Shown here: one piece after another, positions 41,254 through 49,340 of the stretch
Layout: the number at the start of each line of letters is the position of its first letter
Position numbering within the stretch: position 1 is the stretch's first letter
NCBI GenBank assembly: GCA_963803165.1
Contig: CAWDLK010000003.1
Coordinates: 62,001 to 126,000 of the forward strand
DNA length: 64,000 nt
Direction: 5' to 3'
DNA from: Changshengia sp963803165
GTDB taxonomy: Bacteria > Chloroflexota > Dormibacteria > Aeolococcales > Aeolococcaceae
Made by a program: the position numbers and the translations under genes
The notes under the pieces: model-generated
What the model saw: only the letters and a program-made list of their open reading frames with translations
Database searches by the model: none
What the model was told of the DNA's origin: nothing

Positions 41254-41876
41254 GGCCTCCAACCTCGTTCCTCCAGCGCCAGGCGCAGGGCGCGGAGCGC
41301 GTAATAGGTGCGTGACTTGACGGTGCCGGCCGGGATGCCGAGGGTCGCGGCGGCCTCGGCCACCGAGCGGCCGCGGTAATAGGTCTCCACCAGCACCCCG
41401 CGGTGCTCGGGGCTCAGCATGCCGAAGGCCGCGCTCACCTCCCAGGCGTCCACCGCCCGGTCGATGCCGTCGCCCACGGCGCGCGTGTCCAGGCCGTCGG
41501 TGCCGACCACCTCGGGGCGGCTCCGGCGCGCCCGGTGGTGGTCGGCGGCCAGGTTGCCTGCCACCGTGAAGAGCCAGGGTCGGAGCGAGCGGGTGCCGGC
41601 GTCGAGGTCGCCCGCATGGCGCCAGGCGCGGAGCATCACCTCCTGGACGATGTCCTCGGCCCGGCCCACGTCGCCGACCAGCCGGGTGACGTAACCGAGC
41701 AGGGCTCCGCCGTGCTCGTCCCAGAGCGCGGCGATGAAGGCCTCGCCGGGGTCCGGGCCGGCGCCGACCGACGCGCTGCGCCGCGCGGTGGGCTGCACAC
41801 CCCCACCACGCGGGACGGCCGGGCGAGGTTCATCGCCGGCTGAACCGCGCGGTCCGGACTGTCGTGTGGTGGGCAT
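41250..41876 (-). CDS. ECF-type RNA polymerase sigma factor
   Basis: A 208-residue sigma factor from ATG 41874-41876; earlier in-frame starts read across the divergent lipoprotein gene. Region 2: LWDEHGGALLGYVTRLVGDV, GRAEDIVQEVMLRAWRH. Region 4: MLSPEHRGVLVETYYRGRSV, AEAAATLGIPAGTVKSRTYY, ALRALRLALEE. This resembles SigK/SigL-group ECF factors. It is controlled by the anti-sigma factor encoded directly downstream. It likely drives this operon and possibly the divergent secreted-repeat lipoprotein. Confidence 0.92.
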   Translation of the reverse strand: MPTTRQSGPRGSAGDEPRPAVPRGGGVQPTARRSASVGAGPDPGEAFIAALWDEHGGALLGYVTRLVGDVGRAEDIVQEVMLRAWRHAGDLDAGTRSLRPWLFTVAGNLAADHHRARRSRPEVVGTDGLDTRAVGDGIDRAVDAWEVSAAFGMLSPEHRGVLVETYYRGRSVAEAAATLGIPAGTVKSRTYYALRALRLALEERGWRP

Positions 41877-41931
41877 GGGATCGATCCTCACCGAGGCGGT
41901 GCGACCCGCCGGAGGCGACCAGCGGAGAGAC

Positions 41932-42522
41932 ATGATGAGCGCAAGCACGGCAGCCGGGCCCAGCCCCGCGCCTCGGCACACGGGACGCACCCGACCCCAC
42001 TCCGGCCCCGCCGTTCTGGCCCTGCTCGGGGCCGCCACGGCCCTGCTGGCGGCCTGCGGCTCGACCTCCACGCCACCCGCCTCCTCCTCGTCCGGTGCGT
42101 CGGACAGCGGGGGGTCGGCGGTCTCGGTGGGGACGGCGACGGTGAACGGCAAGTCCGAGCAGGTGCTGACCAACGCCAGCGGCTACACCCTGTACTACCT
42201 GACCCAGGACAGCGCGACCAGCGTCACCTGCACCGGCAGCTGCGCCCAGACCTGGCCACCGCTCCTGCTCGCGTCCGGGCAGCCGACCTCCTCGTCGTCG
42301 CTGGCCCAGGCCCTGACCACCGTGACCGGGGGCAACGGCCGCCAGGTCGTGTACGACGGCCACCCCCTGTACCGCTACTCGCTGGACACGGGGCCCGACC
42401 AGTCCAACGGCGAGGGCATCGACAACACCTGGTTCGTGGCCACACCCAGCATGGGCGCAGGCGGAAGCAGCGCCGCCGCCACCGCGACACCGAGCGCGGC
42501 CGGCAACGCGTACGGGTACTGA
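41932..42522 (+). CDS. Lipoprotein with secreted YHG/DGHPLY-type repeats
   Basis: A 196-residue lipoprotein of the COG4315/PF03640 type. ATG 41932 follows GCGGAGAG. The signal peptide ends in AATALLAACGSTS (lipobox Cys). Then a Ser/Gly/Pro spacer and the characteristic repeat: YTLYYLTQDSATSVTCTGSC, AQTWPPLLL and, downstream, QVVYDGHPLYRYSLD, ending in GIDNTWFVATP. Such proteins are surface-exposed and of unknown function; they are recurrently found divergent from or next to ECF sigma/anti-sigma pairs, as here, and may be targets of that sigma factor. Confidence 0.88.
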   Translation: MMSASTAAGPSPAPRHTGRTRPHSGPAVLALLGAATALLAACGSTSTPPASSSSGASDSGGSAVSVGTATVNGKSEQVLTNASGYTLYYLTQDSATSVTCTGSCAQTWPPLLLASGQPTSSSSLAQALTTVTGGNGRQVVYDGHPLYRYSLDTGPDQSNGEGIDNTWFVATPSMGAGGSSAAATATPSAAGNAYGY

Positions 42523-42577
42523 CCTCCGGGACGGCGGCCCGCGGCGGGAGCGGTCGGTGAGCGCGTAGCCTGACCGT

Positions 42578-43600
42578 GTGAGCAGCGGGGCGGACGCCTT
42601 CCTGGCCGAGCACGCCGGCGCGATCGCCGCGGCGGCCTCACGGATCGTGGGGCACGTGCGGCGAACGCCGGCGCTCCCCGCCGACGAGGTCGCCGCAGCC
42701 GCGGTGGTCAAGCCGGAGCTGCTGCAGCCGACCGGCTCCTTCAAGGTGCGGGGCGCCTTCAATGCGGCGCTGCGCCTGCGCGAGGTGTCACCGGGGACGG
42801 CCGGGGTCCTCACCGTCAGCTCGGGCAACCATGGCCAGGCGGTCGCCCTCGCCGCTCGCAGCCTGGGGCTGCCCTGCGAGGTGGTGATGCCGGAGGGCTC
42901 GAACCCGGTCAAGGTCGCCGCGGTGCGCGCCCTCGGCGCCGCGGTGGTCAGCGAGGGGGTCACCGCCGCCAACCGCGAGCAGCGCGTCCTCGAGGAGCGG
43001 GAGCGGACGGGGTGGGCGCTGATCCACCCCTTCGACGACTGGGACACCATCCACGGCCAGGGCACCATCGGCCTCGAGCTGCTGGCCGACGTCGAGGACC
43101 TGGGCATGGTGGTCTGCCCGGTGGGCGGGGGCGGGCTCATCTCCGGCTGCGCGATCGCCGTCAAGGCCGCCCGGCCGGAGGTCCGGGTGGTCGGCGTGGA
43201 GCCCGAGCTGGCCGCGGACGCGTTCGCCTCGCGGCGGAGCGGCCGCCACGAACGGTTGGCCGTGCCCTCCACCACGGTCGCCGACGGCCTGCGCAGCATG
43301 AGCATCGGAGAGCGCGGTTTCGAGGTCATCGTCGGACGGGCCCTCGTGGACGAGCTGGTGACCGTCAGCGAGGCCGAGATCGAGGCCGCGCTGCTCGCGG
43401 CCTGGACCCGCCTGCACCTGGTGGTCGAGCCGTCCGGGGCGGTCGGCCTGGCCGCGCTGCTCGCCGGACGCCTCCCGGCGGCACCCGCCGGATCGCGCAC
43501 CGCGCTCGTCCTCAGCGGAGGTAATGTCGATCCGCTCCTGGCGGCCCGATTGCTCGCCGCCCCCACCGCCGATCTCGACACCGGAGGATCACCGCCATGA
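42578..43600 (+). CDS. PLP-dependent threonine/serine dehydratase
   Basis: A 340-residue fold-type II PLP enzyme with a GTG start. The PLP-binding Lys is in LLQPTGSFKVRGAFNAAL, the phosphate-binding Asn loop is LTVSSGNHGQAVALAA, the Gly-rich loop is VCPVGGGGLISGCAIAVK, and SGGNVD lies near the C-terminus. Length and the lack of an ACT domain match the catabolic threonine ammonia-lyase/serine racemase group: it deaminates threonine or serine to 2-oxoacids. Cytosolic. Overlaps the LLM oxidoreductase gene by four bases. Confidence 0.9.
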   Translation: MSSGADAFLAEHAGAIAAAASRIVGHVRRTPALPADEVAAAAVVKPELLQPTGSFKVRGAFNAALRLREVSPGTAGVLTVSSGNHGQAVALAARSLGLPCEVVMPEGSNPVKVAAVRALGAAVVSEGVTAANREQRVLEERERTGWALIHPFDDWDTIHGQGTIGLELLADVEDLGMVVCPVGGGGLISGCAIAVKAARPEVRVVGVEPELAADAFASRRSGRHERLAVPSTTVADGLRSMSIGERGFEVIVGRALVDELVTVSEAEIEAALLAAWTRLHLVVEPSGAVGLAALLAGRLPAAPAGSRTALVLSGGNVDPLLAARLLAAPTADLDTGGSPP

Positions 43601-44469
43601 AGCTGGGTCTGCACATCCCCGACTTCACCTGGCCCGGCGGGCCGGAGCACCTCGGCCATGACCTGGCGCGGGTCGCCCAGGCCGCCGAGGAGGCGGGGTT
43701 CGACCGGGTCAGCGTGATGGACCACTTCTTCCAGATCGGCCACCTCGGGCCGCCCGAGCACGAGATGCTGGAGGCGTACACCACCCTCGGCTACCTGGCG
43801 GCGCACACCAGCCGGGTCAAGCTGCTGACCCTGGTGACCGGGGTGGTGTACCGCCAGCCCGGCCTCCTCGCCAAGGCGGTGACCACCCTCGACGTCCTCT
43901 CCGGCGGGCGGGCCATGCTCGGCATCGGCGCGGCCTGGAACGAGGAGGAGTCGCGCGGACTCGGGCTCAACTTCCCCCCCATCGCGGAGCGGTTCGAGCT
44001 GCTCGAGGACGCGCTCCAGATCTGCCTGCAGATGTGGAGCGGCGACGACGGACCCTTCACCGGCAGGCGCGCCACGCTGGAGCGCACCCTCAACTCGCCC
44101 CAGGCGCTGAGCCGGCCCCATCCGCCGATCCTCATCGGCGGTTCCGGCGAGCGCAAGACGCTTCGGCTGGTGGCCCGCTATGCGCAGGCCTGCAACCTCT
44201 TCCCCACCCCCGAGCTCGACCACAAGCTCGAGGTGCTCCGTGAGCACTGCGAGCGCGAGGGCCGCGACTACGACGAGATCGAGAAGACGGTGGGATTCAC
44301 CTTCGACGTCGGTCAGAACGGCGAGCGCGTCGGCGAGATGGTCGAGCAGCTGCGCGACCTGCACCGGCGCGGCTTCACGGTCGCCCACGGGCGGGTCACC
44401 GACGTCTGGCGGATCACCCCACTGGAGATCATCGGCCAGGAGGTGCTGCCGGCGATAGCGGAGCTGTGA
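43597..44469 (+). CDS. LLM class (F420-type) oxidoreductase
   Basis: A 290-residue luciferase-like monooxygenase. Motifs: VMDHFFQIGHLGPPEHEMLE, AYTTLGYLAAHTSRVKLLTL, VYRQPGLLAKAVTTLDVLSG, GRAMLGIGAAWNEEESRGLG and HPPILIGGSGERKTLRLVAR. The N-terminal G-L-H-I-P-x-F and G-I-G-A-A-W-N are typical of F420-dependent LLM enzymes. It reduces or oxidises an unknown small substrate in the cytosol. Its 3' end overlaps the oppositely oriented zinc permease gene by 41 bases. Confidence 0.9.
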   Translation: MKLGLHIPDFTWPGGPEHLGHDLARVAQAAEEAGFDRVSVMDHFFQIGHLGPPEHEMLEAYTTLGYLAAHTSRVKLLTLVTGVVYRQPGLLAKAVTTLDVLSGGRAMLGIGAAWNEEESRGLGLNFPPIAERFELLEDALQICLQMWSGDDGPFTGRRATLERTLNSPQALSRPHPPILIGGSGERKTLRLVARYAQACNLFPTPELDHKLEVLREHCEREGRDYDEIEKTVGFTFDVGQNGERVGEMVEQLRDLHRRGFTVAHGRVTDVWRITPLEIIGQEVLPAIAEL

Positions 44470-45289
44470 TCGCGGGCACCGAGCCGGCGCCTCCCGTCGC
44501 CCGGCCGCGGCGCCACGCGGTCCAGGCCCGAGCCCAGGCATAGGCGACTGCCCCGAGCGTCCCGACGAAGAAGCCGACCGGGTAGTTGGTCAGGTACGCG
44601 ATGGCGATCCCGAACCAGACGATGGCCAGGGCGATCGCCACCGAGAGCACGATGGCGCGAAGCGGGCTGTCGGTGAAGGCACGAGCGGCGGCCGCGGGAC
44701 CGATCATCAGGCTGAACATCAGGAGCACCCCCACCACCGGCACGGTCATGGTGGACGCCAGCGCGACCACCAGCAGGAACCCGGTCTCGATCCGCCCCGG
44801 TCTCACCCCGCGCGCCTCGGCGACCTCGGGGGTGATCGAGGTCAGCAGCAGAGGCCGGTAGATGACGGCGATGGCGAGGATGCAGGCAAGGCCCAGCCCC
44901 GCCATCGGCAGCAGGTCGTCGGAGGGCACCCCCAGCACCTCGCCGAAGAGCAGCGAGTAGATCGCCGCCGCGTACTCGACGCTGAAGGAGAGGAAGAGCG
45001 CGCCCAGCCCGAGCATCAGGACCAGGGCCAGCGCGGTGGCCACGTCATGGCGGCCTCGCCGGCTCAACCAGCCGATGCCCAGGGCCCCCCCGACCGCGAA
45101 GACGCCGAGGCCGAGGATCGTGTTGGCACCGATGAGGACGGCGCCGGCGGCGCCCCCGAAGGAGCCGTGCGGGATGGCATGGGCTGCGAACGCGGAGCCG
45201 CGAACCACCACGAAGAAGCCCACCACACCGGCGATCACCGCCACCATGGTCGCGGCGATCCAGGTGTTGACCATGAAGCCCGAGAACAT
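44429..45289 (-). CDS. Zinc-type ABC permease (second subunit)
   Basis: A 286-residue ABC-3 family permease with about eight membrane helices: WIAATMVAVIAGVVGFFVVV, HAIPHGSFGGAAGAVLIGAN and ARGVRPGRIETGFLLVVALA with the R-G-V loop, VVGVLLMFSLMIGPAAAARA. It pairs with the adjacent ABC-3 permease as the membrane channel. The C-terminal ~40 residues are Pro/Ala/Arg-rich and extend beyond the usual family end, overlapping the convergent LLM gene. Part of the divergent zur-znu system; zinc is inferred from Zur, not from the protein itself. Confidence 0.9.
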   Translation of the reverse strand: MFSGFMVNTWIAATMVAVIAGVVGFFVVVRGSAFAAHAIPHGSFGGAAGAVLIGANTILGLGVFAVGGALGIGWLSRRGRHDVATALALVLMLGLGALFLSFSVEYAAAIYSLLFGEVLGVPSDDLLPMAGLGLACILAIAVIYRPLLLTSITPEVAEARGVRPGRIETGFLLVVALASTMTVPVVGVLLMFSLMIGPAAAARAFTDSPLRAIVLSVAIALAIVWFGIAIAYLTNYPVGFFVGTLGAVAYAWARAWTAWRRGRATGGAGSVPAITAPLSPAAPPGR

Positions 45290-45304
45290 GCAACCGGCCT
45301 CCGT

Positions 45305-46249
45305 CTACGCAGCGTCCGCGTCGACGTGCGGCTCGCAGCCGCTCTCGCCCGCCGCCGAGAGCATCCCTGCCCGCCGGTCGCGGCGCGCCCGGCCCAGGGC
45401 CGCCACCACTCCCGCGCCCAGGTAGAGGACGAAGACGATCGTCACCACGAAGAAGCTGACCGGCCAGCCGTGGTCGACCGGCGGCCAGTAGTAGCTGTCG
45501 TAGGCGAGCACGATCCCGATCCACACGGCGGCGACACCGAGCAGACCGGCGAGGGCCATGGCTCCGCCCGGCCGTTTGGTCAGCCGCAGCGCGGCGGCGG
45601 GTGGCCCGACCAGGAGCGCGGTGGCCAGGATGGTCCCGATGGTCTCGGCGGCGAGCGAGACCGCCACCGCCATGATCACCAGGTAGGCGACGGCGACGGC
45701 GCGCACCGGCACGCCTCGGGCCGCTGCCAGCTCCGGGCTGAGCGAGCTGAGCAGCAGCATCCGGTAGCAGCTCGCGATCACCGCCAGGGCGATCACGCTC
45801 AGCACCACGATGCTGGGCAGCATCGGCTGGCTGATCGCGAAGAGCGAGCCGAAGAGGATGGTGACGCTCACCCCGGTGGTGCTCGAGGAGGTGGTGTCGA
45901 GGTAGAGGAAGAGCGCCGCCAGGCCGAGACCGGCCCCGAGGACCAGACCGGTCGCGACGTCGCGCGCCCGCGGCCGGTGCACGCCCAGCAGCTCGATGAG
46001 CCCCGCGGCGACCACCGCGATCCCCATGTAGCCCCAGAGCGGGCTGACCCCGCCCAGGAATGCTGCCGATCCGCCCGCCGAGCCCACCTCGCCGAGTGCG
46101 TGGCCGGCGAAGGCCTGGCCGCGGATGACGGTGAAGACACCGACGGCTCCGGTCACCAGCGCCACCACCGCCCCCACCACCAGCGCCGCGAGCACCGGGC
46201 CGCTCCCGAAGAACCCCGGCGCGAAGAGCGAGTCGACGACCTGGTTCAT
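45305..46249 (-). CDS. Zinc-type ABC permease (first subunit)
   Basis: A 314-residue ABC-3 permease, about eight helices: PVLAALVVGAVVALVTGAVG, VFTVIRGQAFAGHALGEVGS (the G-H-A/S-x-G-E-x-G motif), ARGVPVRAVAVAYLVIMAVA and ILATALLVGPPAAALRLTKR. It forms the channel with the second permease encoded downstream. The presence of two distinct permease genes instead of one doubled gene is usual in high-GC Gram-positive metal importers. Its start overlaps the ATPase stop by four bases. Confidence 0.9.
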   Translation of the reverse strand: MNQVVDSLFAPGFFGSGPVLAALVVGAVVALVTGAVGVFTVIRGQAFAGHALGEVGSAGGSAAFLGGVSPLWGYMGIAVVAAGLIELLGVHRPRARDVATGLVLGAGLGLAALFLYLDTTSSSTTGVSVTILFGSLFAISQPMLPSIVVLSVIALAVIASCYRMLLLSSLSPELAAARGVPVRAVAVAYLVIMAVAVSLAAETIGTILATALLVGPPAAALRLTKRPGGAMALAGLLGVAAVWIGIVLAYDSYYWPPVDHGWPVSFFVVTIVFVLYLGAGVVAALGRARRDRRAGMLSAAGESGCEPHVDADAA

Positions 46250-47115
46250 GCGAGCGGTGCGACCTGGGCGTTGTCAGCGCTCCCGTCGCGATCGACGACC
46301 AGCACCGGCCCGCCCGCCGGCCCGGCGGTGCCGGCGACCACCAGGATGCGGCCATGGACGCGGAGCACATCCACGTGCTGGCCGTAGAGCGCGCTCAGCA
46401 CCTCCGAGCGGATCACCTCCTCGGTGGTGCCGCTCGCCGTCCTGCCCGCGGCGACGTAGACGAGACGGTCCATCACCGGCAGCATCGGGTTGACGTCGTG
46501 CGCCGAGATGAACACGGCGATCCGCTGCTCACGGGCGATCCGGGCCAGCAGGGCGACGACCTCGCCCTCGGCGCGGATGTCGAGGTTGGCGAGCGGCTCG
46601 TCGAGGAGGAGCAGCCGGGGCCGGCTGATCAGGGCATGGGCGATGAGGACGCGCTGCTGCTCGCCGCCGGAGAGGTTGCCCACCCGGGCGTCGGCGAGGT
46701 GGCGCGCGTCCACCGCGTCGAGCATCCGGTCCACCGCCTGGCGTCGCCCGCCCCAGCGCAGCGGAACACCGAGACGATGACCGTCGAGCCCGAGGCCGAC
46801 CACGTCGCGGGCGCGGAGCGGCATGTCGGGGTCGAAGAAGACCTTCTGGGGGACGTAGCCGATGATGGGGTTGCGCCGGTCGAGCGGGCGTCCCCCGACC
46901 AGCACGCTCCCGCCGCTCGAGGCCTGGAGGCCCAGGATGACCCGGAAGAGCGTGGTCTTGCCGGCGCCGTTGGAGCCGATCAGGCCGGTGAACTCTCCCG
47001 GCATCACCCGGAAGCGCACGTCGTGGAGCACCTCGCGCCCACCCAGCCAGACGCTGACGCCGTCCACGCTCAGGACCGAGTCATCGGCGCCGGTGGCGGC
47101 GCGCAGGTCGGTCAC
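46246..47115 (-). CDS. Zinc-type ABC importer ATPase
   Basis: A 289-residue ATPase: Walker A GSNGAGKTTLF, Q-loop YVPQKVFFDP, signature NLSGGEQQRVLIAHALI and Walker B LLLLDEPLANLD, with switch His in FISAHDVNPML. The C-terminal tail (ALYGQHVDVLRVHGRILVVA) is the typical ZnuC/MntB-like addition. It drives the two ABC-3 permeases. It overlaps both neighbours by four bases, so expression is tightly coupled in the order binding protein-ATPase-permease-permease. Confidence 0.93.
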   Translation of the reverse strand: MTDLRAATGADDSVLSVDGVSVWLGGREVLHDVRFRVMPGEFTGLIGSNGAGKTTLFRVILGLQASSGGSVLVGGRPLDRRNPIIGYVPQKVFFDPDMPLRARDVVGLGLDGHRLGVPLRWGGRRQAVDRMLDAVDARHLADARVGNLSGGEQQRVLIAHALISRPRLLLLDEPLANLDIRAEGEVVALLARIAREQRIAVFISAHDVNPMLPVMDRLVYVAAGRTASGTTEEVIRSEVLSALYGQHVDVLRVHGRILVVAGTAGPAGGPVLVVDRDGSADNAQVAPLA

Positions 47116-48032
47116 AGCTTGGTCGTCGAGGTGCCGTCGGCCAGGGCGTGCTGCGCGGCGGTCACCTCCGCCACCATCCAGCTCTGGTAGTCGTAACCGG
47201 GCGTGGGCATGGTCTCGTAGACGCCGACCACGGGGATGCCGTTCGACTGCGCCAGCGCGAGCAGGGAGACGGTCAGCGAATCGGTCACCTGCTGGTTGTA
47301 GAAGAACACCTTGATCGTGTGCTGGGTGAAGAATCCCTCCTCCAGGCTGGTGTCCTGGGCCGAGGGGTCGACGCCGTTCATGACGTCCGCCTGGAAGGGC
47401 CAGGGGGTGACGTCGTCCAGGCCGGCGGCCTGGAGCATGTAGTCGGGCACCGGCTCGGTGACCGCGACCGGGGTCCCCGCGTAGCTCGCCTTCAGAGCGG
47501 CGATGTCGCTGTTCCAGGTGTCCAGGGAGTTGTCGAAGGTGGTGACCTGGGTGGTGAAATAAGAAGCGTGCGACGGGTCCAGGGAGCCCAGGTCCTTGGC
47601 GATCCGGCTGGCGACCGCCGGCATGGTGGTGGGGTCGTACCAGAGGTGAGGGTTCTCGGTGCTGCCGGGCAGCCCCAGCAGGGTCTGCACGTCGATCAGC
47701 TTGCGCGAGGAGCTGGGGGATGACGACAGGATGGTGTTGATCCAGGTGTCGTAGCCCAGGCCGTTCTGGACCACCATCTGGGCGGCGCTCACCTCGCTGG
47801 CCACCTGCGCGCTCGCCTCGAAGGTGTGCGGGTCGGTGTTGGGGTTGCTCTCGATCGCCGAGACCGACACGTAGGGCCCGCCGATCTGGGAGATCACGTT
47901 GGCGTACTCGTTCTCCGCGCCCACGGCGTGAATCTTCCCGGAGCCGGAGGTGGAGGAGCAGCCGGCGGCAAGCCCGGCGATGAGGCAGGCGGCGCCGAGG
48001 AGGGCTCCCCGGCGGGGCAGGTCTCGCATCAT
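47112..48032 (-). CDS. Metal-binding lipoprotein, ZnuA-like
   Basis: A 306-residue cluster A-1 binding protein. Signal peptide with lipobox LIAGLAAGCSST. Metal-site residues fit the family: His in TDPHTFEAS, His in TENPHLWYDP, then Glu/Asp in VTEPVPDYML and VGVYETMPTPGYDYQSWM. The His-rich zinc-buffering loop of some ZnuA proteins is absent (short loop), so zinc versus manganese cannot be told from it alone. First gene of the uptake operon, divergent from zur with a palindrome between them. Confidence 0.92.
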   Translation of the reverse strand: MMRDLPRRGALLGAACLIAGLAAGCSSTSGSGKIHAVGAENEYANVISQIGGPYVSVSAIESNPNTDPHTFEASAQVASEVSAAQMVVQNGLGYDTWINTILSSSPSSSRKLIDVQTLLGLPGSTENPHLWYDPTTMPAVASRIAKDLGSLDPSHASYFTTQVTTFDNSLDTWNSDIAALKASYAGTPVAVTEPVPDYMLQAAGLDDVTPWPFQADVMNGVDPSAQDTSLEEGFFTQHTIKVFFYNQQVTDSLTVSLLALAQSNGIPVVGVYETMPTPGYDYQSWMVAEVTAAQHALADGTSTTKL

Positions 48033-48059
48033 GATCTCCCGGAATTCGTGGTAGCCTTA

Positions 48060-48082
48060 TCCGTAATGGATATGGTTACGGA
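48060..48082. promoter_or_regulatory. Likely Zur operator
   Basis: TCCGTAA-N9-TTACGGA (48060-48082) is a perfect 7-base-arm inverted repeat between the divergent znuA-like and zur genes. A related half, TTATCCGTTATGAC, follows at 48086-48099 (compare TTATCCGTAATGGA at 48058-48071). It is the natural Zur binding site by position; the sequence differs from the E. coli Zur box. Confidence 0.5.
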
Positions 48083-48093
48083 GTTTATCCGTT

Positions 48094-48544
48094 ATGACTC
48101 CAGATAGCAAGGCCGCGGGGGCGCCGGAGGCGAAGCTGACCGGCGCCGCCGACGTGCGCTCCACCCGGCAGAAGCGGGCCCTCTCCGCCGTGCTGGAGGA
48201 GACCGATCGTTTCCGGAGCGCCCAGGAGCTTCACGGCTCGCTCCGGCAGCGGGGTGAGCGGGTGGGGCTCACCACCGTCTATCAGCAGCTCAGGGCGCTG
48301 GCCGCGGCCGGGCAGATCGAACTCCCTGCGATCGGACAGCGGGGAGCTCCTCTACCGCCATTGCGGCACGCCTCGTCATCACCACCACCTGGTCTGCCGC
48401 ATCTGCGGGCGGACCGTGGAGGTCGAGGACACCGTGGTCTGGCGCTGGGCGGAGAGGGTGGCGGCCGAGGCGGGCTTCGTCGACGTGGCCCACCACCTCG
48501 AGTTCTCCGGCACCTGCGCCGTGTGCGCCCGCGCCGGAGGCTGA
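48094..48544 (+). pseudogene. zur: Zinc uptake regulator (Zur/Fur family), frameshifted
   Basis: Two overlapping plus-strand frames together make a Fur-family regulator of ~150 residues. The N-terminal frame (ATG 48094) has the winged helix RSTRQKRALSAVLEETDRFR, SAQELHGSLRQRGERVGLTT, VYQQLRALAAAGQIE. The C-terminal frame continues LRSDSGELLYRHCG, then HHHHLVCRICGRTVEVEDTV and FSGTCAVCARAG, with two CxxC zinc sites. The switch lies at about 48317-48340, so as read the protein loses the metal-sensing half. A one-base assembly error is as likely as a true mutation. Divergent from the zinc importer operon it should repress. Confidence 0.8.
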
Positions 48545-48567
48545 AGCGTCCGGCCTCGGCCGGGAGA

Positions 48568-49215
48568 CTAGCGGGCAGCCACCTCGGCGGGCAGCTGGCT
48601 GTCGATCCACGCCTGGAGGGCGTCGCCGGATTCGAACGAGGTGATCAGAGCGTGCCGCGGCGCCGGCCCGGGGTTGTGGACCACGTGCCAGAGCCGCTCG
48701 GTGTCGATGACCATCTGCATGCCCGGGTGGAGACGGATCCGGCTCTCAGTCGAGGGGTTGTCCTTCTGCTCGCGGAGGATGAAGGTCGAGCCGGGAGGCG
48801 CGTCCAGCTCCAGCCAGGCCCGGACCACCCAGCCCTCGCCATCGGGGTTGAGCCGGTTGTTGTCGTCGAGGTGGAGCTGACGGAGCGCGGCGGCCTCGTC
48901 GCTCGGGTTGAGCTCGATCACCCGGACCCGTCCGTAGCGGGCACCGATCCCCTCGACGTAGCGCACCAGCGAGGGGGCGATCTCCTTGTTCTTGGTCCAG
49001 ATGCCGTCCTTGTCGGGCTTGCCATGGTCCCAGAAGCCGTGGCACTCCATCTCACCGAGAGCGGACGCCAGCGGCGCGAAGTTGGTGTCGCCGCCCGACT
49101 TCCAGTCGATGAACTCCAGGCGCCGGTACTCCTCGGGCGGGATGGGCGTGCCCCGGTGCTCGCCCAGGACGACGAACCCCTTGGGGTCGAGGACGGGAAG
49201 CTTGCGGTGGGCCAT
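48568..49215 (-). CDS. Hypothetical protein, possibly cupin/oxygenase-like
   Basis: A 215-residue cytosolic protein. Notable text: LPVLDPKGFVVLGEHRGTPI, GRVRVIELNPSDEAAALRQL, HLDDNNRLNPDGEGWVVRAW, LELDAPPGSTFILREQKDNP, RLHPGMQMVIDTERLWHVVH, NPGPAPRHALITSFESGDAL. The pattern of beta strands with H-L-D-D, and later L-W-H-V-V-H, recalls 2-oxoglutarate/Fe(II) or aspartyl-hydroxylase-like jelly rolls, but I cannot confirm family membership. Convergent with zur and divergent from the HisN-like gene. Confidence 0.7.
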   Translation of the reverse strand: MAHRKLPVLDPKGFVVLGEHRGTPIPPEEYRRLEFIDWKSGGDTNFAPLASALGEMECHGFWDHGKPDKDGIWTKNKEIAPSLVRYVEGIGARYGRVRVIELNPSDEAAALRQLHLDDNNRLNPDGEGWVVRAWLELDAPPGSTFILREQKDNPSTESRIRLHPGMQMVIDTERLWHVVHNPGPAPRHALITSFESGDALQAWIDSQLPAEVAAR

Positions 49216-49340
49216 CGGCCGGAACCTCTCTCTGGCCCCGGCGCCGGCGCGCGACCGGCGCGGGCGTTGGTGTGGGTGAGGCAGAGCTTAGCGGAGGTCC
49301 CCCCGGCCCGGCGTCCCCGCGATTGGATACCGTGGGCCGG

